From NCBI GenBank assembly GCA_963969595.1, contig OZ018410.1:42699413-42763412 (forward strand): a DNA stretch of 64,000 nt, given 5' to 3'. Under the pieces are notes generated by a model that saw nothing but the letters and a program-made list of their open reading frames with translations, searched no databases and was not told the origin of the DNA. This document shows positions 48,331 through 58,565 of the stretch, piece by piece (positions within the stretch are counted from its first letter, which is position 1; each line of letters begins with the position of its first letter). A program made the position numbers and the translations under genes. This stretch comes from Neckera pumila. Lineage: Eukaryota > Streptophyta > Bryopsida > Hypnales > Neckeraceae.

Positions 48331-50150
48331 CAATCCGACCCTTGACTTTTGCCTCATCTTTTGCAAGTATAATGGGGACAGTGCCATTAATTCCATGCAC
48401 AGCTTTAGAATTTTTGTAAATTTATGCCACAATCTTGAAAATGTCAACATGTTCCCCGAGGACAAAATGCACAATTTTCTAGTTTTCATACTTTGTAGTA
48501 ATGTAATTAGAACCATTGTAATTCAAAGAAAACAAATCATACATGCGTCTATCTTTGTTCATTTTCATGGCCTAGAAGAAAGCTTTTGAGTTCCTAGACC
48601 ATCTAATTCCTTGTTTCTTGCGGCTCAAGTTGGAAGCTACATTGCGCAAGAAATTCCAAAGCGTAGCTTTTCCCCCTATGGCACCAATTTTGTGAGCTGC
48701 AATAATATTTGAACAAAACTTGAAACCATTATGTTATGAAGCTGCATGCTGAGTAGATTATTTTTAGCGTTAGTCGACTTATTTTGATTTGTGCAACTTT
48801 GGTCTTTGCTGACCAATGCAATAATTTTTCCCTTCTAAGTTTCTTGACTAATCTTTGATTGTGCAATGTGAGATAGAAAATGGAAAGGTAATCAACTCTA
48901 TAACCACAAGCAATGCCCCTAGATCCACATTTCTTGATAACGTATTCTTCATGAACCATGCATAGTCTAAAATCAATTTCGGACACAATGCTAGAGCACA
49001 CCAAACAAGTGAAGTCCGGAAATGGTTCTACAGACAAAGAAACACGTTTGCACTCATGATGCCTAAATGCCCCTTTCACTATGAAAACATTTTCTTCTAT
49101 CCGTAGCAGAGCTTCGATGAGAGGTTCAAGGTACTAGCCTTTTTCAGGGTGAGGATTGAATAAAAGTCCATCAATACTATAGGACTTTCCACCATACACA
49201 CATGTTAGTCCTTGTAAATCCCAACACATTCACAAAGACATTGAATTCCAGTCGGCCATTAGCAATTTACCTTGTGCGTGCTTGAAGAAGGAATGCAATC
49301 TTGATTGGTTTGCCTCGCTGATAGAGGCTAAAGATCTTGCTATTCTGCCTCTTTTTCTTGTAGACAATCGCAGTCCTTTAACATTTTGGTGCTTCAAGTC
49401 TTCAAAAGCCTTTGCATGAACCAATCTTTAAATTTGTGTACAAATTCCACTTAAGAGGACAAAGCTAGAACACCTCCTTTGGGCATACAAGACATTTTAC
49501 TTTGAACCAATAGGACTTCATTACAAAGTTGTGAGGGTCACTAAGAACTTGGAATATTGGATTCTGCAAATCTAGGGAGTCTTTGACAATCACCACTATC
49601 TTGACACCCTTGTCAACCATCCTCTTGTGGTCAGCTGAAGTGATAACCAAGGGAAAACTTCTTGTAGTGGTAGCTTGAAGGTGATTTGAGAAGTCCACTC
49701 CTTTCTGCCAGCAATAGTTTCTTACGCAAACAGCATTGTTCAAGTGACTCTTTCAGAAATTGGAGAATAAATTGGTCACCGCATTCTTTATGTGCTTGAT
49801 AGTACTTCCGCCAATGAGAGTCCGACATTTACCACAAAAAAAATTTACGACACCAACTCGGCCTTGATACCAAGAACGCAACAACCAATCATGGTCCTCC
49901 ATGGAAACCTACTTCAAATCCTCCCAAATTTTTTCCTTTGCCTTCAGTTGTGTACCACTGCAAGATGTTCTTAGGCTCAAGGGATGGACAACATAATTAT
50001 CAGAAATGTCTCACTGAGTGCTTGTCCGACGTTGTGATGTTTGCAGTCAAGGCAAGATCTGGCAAAAAGTGTTTGGTGTTGGATTGTGCAAGTGGACCTT
50101 CATTGGTTGTTTCTATAGATCCACCACCAAATGCATAGCACCCACCTTTG
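48325..50150 (-). pseudogene. broken gene for an unrecognised protein
   Basis: On the minus strand a long reading of protein-like sequence runs through several stops and at least two frame changes: CGKCRTLIGG (~49800), NAVCVRNYCWQKGVDFSNHL, ATTTRSFPLVITSADHKRM, GVKIVVIVKDSLDLQNPIF, PHNFVMKSYWFKVKCLVC (to ~49490), AFEDLKHQNVKGLRLSTRKR, HAQGKLLMADWN (~49260), YGGKSYSIDGLLFNPHPEKG, FRHHECKRVSLSVEPFPDF, CLVCSSIVSEIDFR, RGIACGYRVDYLSI, then MYDLFSLNYNGSN and LCILSSGNMLTFSRLWHKF ending at 48325. Paired cysteines (CGKC, CLVC) hint at metal binding. The lack of clear introns over ~1.5 kb suggests a retrocopy or transposon-carried gene. I do not recognise the family and assign no function. Confidence 0.6.
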
Positions 50151-51418
50151 TACATTTCAACTAGAAGTCCTCAGTTTGAGCTGGAATCAGATGAAATTCT
50201 CAAACTAAATTCAAGGCTTCAAACTCATAGTCAATTTTGCAGCACTCTTCCACATCCCAGAATTGGAAAGGCCCTTGTTGCTTGAAAACGTTCAGCTACT
50301 CCAATCTACTCCGCAAAATGAAGAAGGAGGCATCATCTTTTGTGTCCAAGGGATTGAGCAGCTTTGGCGGATCACCTTCTTGCTTCCGAAAGTATACTTC
50401 ATTTGCATAGCACTAGGATAAGTGGCCTTTTCTTCCCAAACCAAAAAACCAAAAATTCAAGTCAAACTATGAAGCAAAAGTATGAATCCTTCCGCTACCA
50501 AATTCAACACAGAGATCCTAAGCCGTAGTACAGAAATTGGCAAACGGAATCCTAAATCCTAGATGGTATTGTATGACTCCAACAAGGTACAACAAAAATT
50601 ATACTGATCACAAAAGCGGCAGTGATATGAACAAAGAAGAAGATCAAAAATCCTAAAAGCAAACTTGAAAACCATAACCAAGATAGGACAATCCAAAACA
50701 AAAGAAAAAAAGCACAAAGTACTTACCTTCAACATGTAGAACTTTGAAAAGTCTGCAAGTATTCTTTGATCCAACACGCTTTCAATTTTGTGCTCCACCA
50801 TCAAGGCAACAACGGAACCCGCAAACACAAAATCAAAATCCTAGATGAAACAAAGTTAGAGCGAATTATAATGGACACAAATCTAGTTTGAAACCACATC
50901 ACCTCAAACCCTCTTGTGCATTCTCAGTGGCAATTCAATTCAAGCATTCATTAAAGTACCATGCCTAAAATATATGTAGAATTCAAAAGCAATTTTTCAA
51001 GCCCCATTTATAAATTTAGAGCCTTCCTAACATACACCGCCCTTTTTTCTTTTCCTAAAACCTTTTAGTATAGGCTATTCTACATATACCATTCGCGTAA
51101 TTATATGATATTATCAATAATCCTATATTACATATAATCATGTTTTATACTTTTAAAGCACTTTATAATACATGTAATTTGCTTACAAATTTTACTTGGA
51201 TTGAATATATTAGACAATATATTTTATCGCACATAGTTCCTCTGTTTTTTGACGATGACCCACCACCACCACCATACAAACACTCCACACACCCCACCCT
51301 GAAAAGTAAACAAAATAATGTTCAAACCCAAAGTACATAATCCTTGACCAAGGTGAACAATGGAATGATTCAACATGTTTCTAATATGAGAGTAGTGGCA
51401 TTCGAAGAGATTTAAGGG

Positions 51419-51687
51419 CATTAGAGGGCCGTTTCAGGCCCGTTTCCAATGCTGTCCCGATTCTGTGAACAACCGGTACGGGCTGTCAAATTTTTTTTTT
51501 CAAAATAAATAAATAAATAAATTTGCCCAAAATATCATTCTAAGCAAAACATTTATTTTTTTTGAAAATGACGTGGCACTCTCTCGACCACGTCAGCCAG
51601 CAGCTCTCTTGCGTTCCACAGCGTGGGAACGCTGCAGGATTGCAGGATAACTCGCGGGCTCTTGGAGGCCTCAAATCTCTTCTAATG
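51419..51687. mobile_element. repeat family B, spacer copy 2
   Basis: Starts CATTAGAGGGCCG at 51419 and ends CTTCTAATG at 51687, with GTTTCAGGCCCGTTT, GGTACGGGCTGTCAAA, a poly-T/(AAAT)n middle (51490-51522) and ATGACGTGGCAC..CGACCACGTCAGCCAGCA. It is the best-preserved copy of this subtype at 269 bp. Non-coding. Confidence 0.75.
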
Positions 51688-52199
51688 TTGGCCAAAAATG
51701 GGAAGAGTGAAGGAAACCCACAAGGAGTGGAGTGCCGTGAAAACTCTAGAACAAAAAAGAATGATGCAATGATCTAAACCAATATGAGAGAAGGAGAAAC
51801 CCAAAATCCTAGTTAGCATGCTTTAAGCCCTTAACACTATAAGAATAAGGGTTGTTTTACAATCTCTTGAATGATTGCTTCTATAGTTGTCCCAGACTAA
51901 AATGACTACTATAGTATTCCATTATTGTGGAAAAAAAATTCCAGACATTGTAGTCATTTATGGTTATCCCATCGATCCGATGGCTGATATGGAATTTCAT
52001 CCGTCTGCTCAATGAAATGGACAGTGACGTATGTGCTAATTACCCTTAATTTTGATGATTGTGCACCTTTGTATTATGGTGGTAACTAAATCGTACACTA
52101 TAATATTTGTGGTTCAAGGTAAAACTACAACTTTTTATTGGATACTTAAATCTAAATAGAGCCATCAATAGAATTTTTTTATTTGAAGATCCTTTTTCA

Positions 52200-52730
52200 A
52201 GGTATGAACAAGTATAGAAGACAGAAACAAATCACTTTTGTATAATTGATTTTGAATTCATTTCTTGAACAAAGACAATTGGTTTATAGTAGTTCTAAAT
52301 GATTTTTAGAACAGCAATTAACTAGAATTGTTCTTGTGTGTTTTATTGAAATTAATGTACCATGCTTCACTAGTAAGTTTAGTACACTATAAGAAACCAG
52401 AGTTTTTTGATGTCTAAGTTGATGGATTTTAGGTGACGTCAACTAAGACATTGCGTGTTTTTTATGTTACATTGGACGTCACTGTTGATATAAAAAACAC
52501 ATGATGTTTAAGTTGACGTCACCTAAAATTTGTCGGCTTAGACATCACGTGTTTCTTAAAACGACACCAAAAACACGGTTTTCTTATAGTGACATAACAA
52601 GAGGATAAATATTATGGCTATTGCACTTGGGGTAATACTACAAAATTGCCTATGAATCATTGCTATTTTTGTTTCATCCTAGAAATAAAAAAAGGTTTAT
52701 ACAATTGTAGTCTATTATATGTTCAGGTAC
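52200..52730 (+). repeat. old direct duplicate of arm sequence, split by a MITE
   Basis: 52318-52381 matches 46171-46235 (AGAATTGTTCTTGTGTGTTT and AATGTACCATG), and 52617-52728 matches 46331-46435 (GGCTATTGCA, ACTACAAAAT, TTGTAGTCTA). The copies are clearly diverged, unlike the arms themselves. Confidence 0.75.
52385..52591. mobile_element. CACTA-type MITE (207 bp)
   Basis: Ends are CACTATAAGAAA (52385) and TTTCTTATAGTG (to 52591), the typical terminus of plant CACTA elements. Inside, GATGTCTAAGTTGA / GATTTTAGGTGACGTCAACT pair with matching inverted strings, so the element folds on itself. No coding sequence. The three flanking bases differ on the two sides, so no clean target duplication is visible. 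Confidence 0.8.
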
Positions 52731-53571
52731 CATTCTTCTATTCTTACTCAAAAACAACTATGCATATGCAAATCTATTTGCTTACACCTATAGCGTTAAT
52801 ACTAAGAAATTTGCATTTTTTTGTGATTAGCCCAATAATGTCCTAATGTGGTTTTTAAAACATCAGCTTACTCAACGTATATGTCATCACAAAACTATTA
52901 CAAGTGATATGAAAAAAACATACCAAAATTTCAAAGAGCACTCTTTGATGTGAGCATCATTTTCAAAAAACATCTCCACAAATACGGTGTTCAAAGTTGC
53001 TAAAAATGCACCATAAGGATGCTACATCGCCTCCACATAAGCGCAACCAAGATATGCACTGCTACATGGGAATATTTTTCATTGGGCCCCTTGATAATAT
53101 GGCACGTGAAGTGGCTCACTGGCCCCGTGGAAATATAACATGTATGGGCCAGAATTTGATGTAAAGTTGCCTAGTGGCATGCCTAATTAGCAAACTTTTA
53201 CGAGGTCCTAAAATCCAATTGTTGTTTGAGTGGACGCAAGGTTGCTAAAGTTTGAACAAGGAGCAATGAGCAACAAGCGATGAGCAATGAATAGTGACTG
53301 TTTTTAAAAAATCTTGTGAAATATTTTAAACTTTTCACCATAAGATGTCTATATCCGTGGTTTAAGATAAACATTTATGGATATAAATGAGTCTCAAAAG
53401 GATGAATGGGGATAAACGGAGATGAATGGATTTGGATGAATTTTTTGTAATTGACTTCATTGGATGAAATAGATACGCTGTTCATTGCATTGGATGATTG
53501 ATGTTGATTAAATGGGTTTAAAAACTCAGTTATTTAAGATAATGATTGATGTCCAAGCATTAAAGGAGATT

Positions 53572-53657
53572 TGTGGGCAAGGGAGGGCCATTTCAGGCCT
53601 ATTTCCTTGTTCTAAATCAGTATTAACAATGTCAGAATTTGTTTTCTCAAAAAAATC

Positions 53658-53724
<67 letters not shown>

Positions 53725-53903
53725 GTTATTATTTTTCAAGAGTGAAAAAGAAAATTTCAAATTCTTTATTTCTTTTTAATTTAAAAAAAAAATCTAACAT
53801 AGCACTCTCTCACCCACATCAAACTGAGCATGTGGCAAAGTTCCCATACTAGAAACAAGCTAGGAACTCGCAGATTTCTTTTGGCCTCAAATATCTTCTA
53901 ATG
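53572..53903. mobile_element. repeat family B, spacer copy 3
   Basis: GGGAGGGCCATTTCAGGCC at the left and GGCCTCAAATATCTTCTAATG at the right match 51419-51687. The middle is poly-A plus a long AT tract. GCACTCTCTC.CCCAC corresponds to the GTGGCACTCTCTCGACCAC block. Confidence 0.7.
53674..53721. repeat. AT dinucleotide microsatellite
   Basis: About 24 uninterrupted AT units preceded by a 15-base A run, inside family B copy 3. Confidence 0.95.
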
Positions 53904-54099
53904 TACCTTAAATCAAAGGTAAAGAGGCTACCAAAGGACCTTCCCTCTATTAATTTAGGGGGGTATTTAAATTGCAATTAAAAAGAAAAAAGTCAGAATT
54001 ACTTTCTTCAAAAGAAAATTTGTATTCCCAAAAAAATTCAAAAAATTCAAAAAGAATTCAAAAAGAATTCAAAAAGTCAAGTTTTTTTCCCTTATAAAT

Positions 54100-54780
54100 G
54101 GCTTTTTGAATCCGAGGAGCATTTCTTGTTGCTAGATTTAAAATGCTATTGAAATTGAAATTTTTTTTTAAAAAGAAGGTTTTTATTTCTACTTTTTTCA
54201 ATTTTAATTAAGGCTCCTGAGAATATGGGGAGCCCTTCCTTTGGTGCCAAGAGAAGGCTCCTCAAATTTGAGGAGCCATTTTTTAGTGCCAAAGGACTCT
54301 ACTTCTCTATTTCAGAATTATTTAAAGGTCTTAAGTTATTCAAAAAGGTCCCTTAGAGTCATTGAAGGGCTTTTCGGAACTGAAGGAAGGCTCTTCAGAT
54401 TTCAAGAGCCATGTGCTCAGTTATTTATTTTATATTAAATCATTTTTATTGAAAAAAAATTGTAAAAAATATTAAATTAAATTTCAGTTCAAATATTTTC
54501 CAAATTAATAGAGGAAGGTTGCCTTTGGTAGTAACAAATTGTTCCTTAGATCCGAGGAGCCATGTGCTCGTTAAAAAAAAAATTTAATGATTTTGAAAAA
54601 AAATAAAAAAAAAATAAAAAAAAATATCTATCAAAATAATTAAAAAATTTCTTTTGAAAAAAATAATTTTAATTTTTGTTTGTCTTTATCCCCTAAATTA
54701 ATAGAGGGAGGATCTTTTAGCAACTAAAAATGTTTCTTCGGATTTCATGAGCCATATGCTACATTAACAAATAACTTTTT
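54100..54780. repeat. degenerate array of GGAGCC-containing units
   Basis: Strings like GAGGAGCCATGTGCTC or its variants appear near 54112, 54270, 54405, 54555 and 54745, each in A/T-rich surroundings and often preceded by TTAATAGAGG(A/G)AGG. A perfect 22-bp palindrome centred on AAATTT lies at 54256-54277. Non-coding. Confidence 0.6.
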
Positions 54781-54996
54781 TCTATTCATTGATTCTCAAA
54801 GTGTTTGGAATTATTTTCTAATTATTTCAGAAAATGAATGGATGACATGAATGAAATTCATTCACACATCACCTCTATCACACATTACCTTTATGGTAGT
54901 ACCTTTTATGTTGTGGGAGAAGCCAGGCTATCAATTTTGGCCTTACCTACAACACTTGAATGCTAAATAACTACCTTAAATTAAATTTTTTTCAAC

Positions 54997-57900
54997 AATA
55001 AATTTTTTTTTTGAAAATTTTATTTTTAGTAATTTTTATTTTGGTAATTTTGACATTACAATTTTAAAGTATGACAAAACTATTTATGACTCTAACATAT
55101 CTATTTTTAGTAAGAAAATCTTAATGAGCATTCAAGTCTAAACGCTCGTCACTCGTCACTCAATGCTCATCACTCGTTGGTCCCTGCTCACACTCTAGCA
55201 TCGTTGGAGTGGACGTCATGTTTGATGCGTGAGTGTTTTTTGGGACTTATGTATTAACAATGATGTATTTTTATAAATGTTTATACAACATTTGGACATC
55301 TGGTTTAAATTTTTGCAACGTATGATAGAATGTTATTCTAACCATGTCCAACATCAAATTTTCTATTATATTTAGTTTGTCTATTTTTTTTGAGATGTCT
55401 GTACTAAAAAACTCTAAGTCTAAAGTGACAATTTAGGAACTCACATATAGTAGCCATTTGTGGGAGTATAATTGTAAAATATGAAGAACTCTCTTATTAT
55501 TGTGTATCCATGGGAACACGAATAATCTTTACCATCTTGGATTATATTGCAATTTGACCTAAGTTTTGATGACTCTACAATCCTAGTTGGATGAGTTATA
55601 AGAGATTTAATTAGAAAAATTGATTTTTTAATAAATTGATTGTAAAGTAGAACTAGAGGCAAACTTTTCATGCAATAACAAATAAGACCCTAATCTTGCA
55701 CTAGCCTAATCTTCTAAATGACTATCAAGACTTTATAGTTCATTCTTCATACATTCTAATTTTTAATATTCTTGTTGTTTTCCATCTACCTCAATTACAA
55801 TTGATTTGAATGTATAGAGCATAAATTTCAAAATTCATCCTTCTTCCCTTAATAGAGTGAATGTGGAATTGTGGACTAAAAATAAGGTAGAAAGACAGAA
55901 GAAGAAATCCATGTACTCTTTTTATGGAACAGATTTGGATTTATTGCCAAAACATATTTCAAACCCGCCTTTTGCCATTATTGGAGTGAGTTTGGATTAA
56001 GACATATAAAGAAAATGAAAACACAAAATAATATGAAAAAAGAAAAGCAAGTAGTTTGAGACCTTAATGCCAAGAATTCACTTGTATTATATCTTTTAGT
56101 GTAGTCATCAATGGCCTTCATGCCTCATTAGCTCAATAGGATAACGTCCTATTTCCAAACTTGGGTTCACACAACATCTTTGAGAATACACTTTAGGAAC
56201 TGTTAATATTTCAGGGATCGAGTTCTGACATTTGTTGAATTCAACTTTGATAAATAAGACTATTACAAGACAAACAATTTTTTCTAAGGGGTTTTGACCA
56301 TTACAGCTGAAAGCCTTCATAGCTTGTATGTAGAGGTGCATCCTAAAAGCAGTAGGTGTAAGAACAAGCAAATGATACTTGGACATCCCGTTGGACATAC
56401 AACTAGACTATAACCATATAGGCTCTTTTTATTCAAGTAAAACCAAAATGACAATGGTTAATAATCATTTTGTAGTAATACCCAAAATGCAATAGCCTAA
56501 ATACCTAAAACCATAAAATGCAATAGCCTAAATACCTAAAACCATAAAATGCAATAGCCTTGATACCTAAAACCTTGCCATTGAACATACTAATGAAACA
56601 TGGTACATTATTTTGATAAAACACACAAGAACAATTCTAACTAATTGATGACCTAAAAGTCAACTGAAACCACTACAAAGCAACTATCTTTATCTGAGCA
56701 AAACAATTTACACAAAGAGTGATTCCTTTTTGACTTCTGTGACAATTCACTCTGAAGACTTAAAAAACAAAATGTCGGGTCAAAAAACTTCAATCCTTTA
56801 CTATTTTGTGTTTACACCTCCAATGAGAGCTGGCAATTCAGGATTTAGAGTTTAGGAGAATGAAACAAAACAGTGCTTGGTCAAGGACGGTGCACCAAAA
56901 ACATATCATTACATTCTGTATGGCACAAAGTCATACCTAAAATGTTCGTATTAAGGCAAGAAAAAGAATATCGAAAAAAGTAAAATACTCTTGCTTTGCA
57001 ATCACAATTGTAAGGCAAAATGAAAAGAAACCCCTAACTTGATTGCCACCCTCCGATGTACAAGTCCTAATAGCTCCACAAGTAAACCTGAAGTTTGCAA
57101 CGCCAATGAGCCGAGAACTGTTTCTTAACTAATCCTATCATTGTTTTCTTGCTTTTTTCTTTATCAAACTGACAAAACAATGTTGTCATTAAAGTTGAAC
57201 AAACTTGTTCAAAAAAAAAAAGGTTGAACAAACTATGGTTTCTCTCATTGTGAATCATGCAAAGATTATCCTAGAGGGAAACAAATAATTGAAATAATCG
57301 TTGCTATTATTGGTGATACCAAATTGAACAGCAAAATCAAAATTGACAGAAGAATGATAAACGCCACCAATGCAAAGTAAGCCCTCCATAAACCCTTGCC
57401 TCCACTCCCATTCTAGTTTTCTACGTTCTGGAAAGTAACCAAGAACAGTTCAATGCTATATGAACGTAACCAGAATACTGGTAAACTTCATCGAGTTGCA
57501 ATGGGTCCAAATTACTTGGCATTCTAGAGTCCCATACACTCTCCTCTGTCTTCGCGAGCTTCCGTTGCGACATCAAATACGAAGTTTTGAAAGAATGAGC
57601 CCTTCCCTCAAATCTAATAACTGAACCCCAATCTGTTGGACGTGCAAAATGGCCAGATCTAGCCGCCGCAGACACCTGTCAAGGCCTAAAACAAAAGAAC
57701 TGACGCATAGACCAGACCTCTCCAGATTCTTGGCCTTAAGTTAACAGTTCAACAAAGACGGTTGGCCATTCGTACAACATAACTCCAGTCAACTTATATT
57801 TATTCAAGATTTCATGAAATAGCACAAACTGAGTGCTCGAGGCAGCATAAACCACATGCGCACTTTGACAGGCAAGTCGATCAGATGCTACACAACTTGC

Positions 57901-58565
57901 TGTCTACGTTCACACACCTCTCCACATTTCCTACAAGCCCAGCATCTAACAAAACCACCTTAAAAAATGGCCCTACGTTTCCCATGCACACAAACCTAAG
58001 TCACTGAATCACTAAATTCATAAAAAAATATCACTGAAAAAAGGCCAAGTAAATGCACGAGAGCCCGACAATTTACTCAAGCACTCATTGGTCAAGACCA
58101 GATGTCACGATACAGTGCCGACCACTTGGTCCTTCCGAAATCAAATCGCCATAACCACCAAAAGCACCCATTTAACCAACCCAAAAACTGATTAAGGTCC
58201 GCCCTGCAACAAATTGCCGACATGACTGGAGCTTCCGTCTCGCAGGCCCTGGGGCGTACCTGAAAGTCAGCTCACGGACCTTGACACACACCATTTCACA
58301 TCATCCATCAACAAGAGCACCACAAGGAGAGGCCCGTCTTAGACAAAACAGATGTAGAAAGGGGACTGAGCTTTTGCTCAGGCCACCTTGGATCCTCATT
58401 CATCCACATGAAATGAATCCTTTCATACCTAAAATACTGCCCGATGCAAAGCAACAAAAGGGATTCGTAAATTGTGGATGGATCGTCACCCTCATGTGAA
58501 CCGTGCTAAATGGTTCGTCACACTTGTACACGTGTCTGGTTTATACCAGCACAGCCGACATGTTG
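54997..58565 (-). other. 3' flank of the second PCFS4-like copy (right arm)
   Basis: Mirror image of 44263-47831: the 31-bp triplicate is at 56480-56572, the ~84-codon unexplained frame at 57421-57675. On the plus strand the stretch 56120-56175 looks faintly tRNA-like but does not fold as one. Confidence 0.5.

Larger units (their letters stand above)
47832..54996. other. unique spacer between the arms (7165 bp)
   Basis: Very AT-rich. It contains family B copies (47990-48330, 51419-51687, 53572-53903), a broken protein gene on the minus strand (48325-50150), a CACTA-type MITE (52385-52591), two AT microsatellites and a GGAGCC-rich array. Bases 50160-51410 and 52730-53570 hold nothing else I can name. 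Much of 52200-52730 is an old direct duplicate of arm sequence. Confidence 0.9.

Noticed and set aside
56120..56175. tRNA-like string TAGCTCAATAGGATAACG followed by GGGTTCACAC (mirror in left arm 46653-46708)
   Set aside because: The D-stem and acceptor do not pair and the T-arm is incomplete; at best a decayed tRNA-derived SINE head. No functional tRNA.
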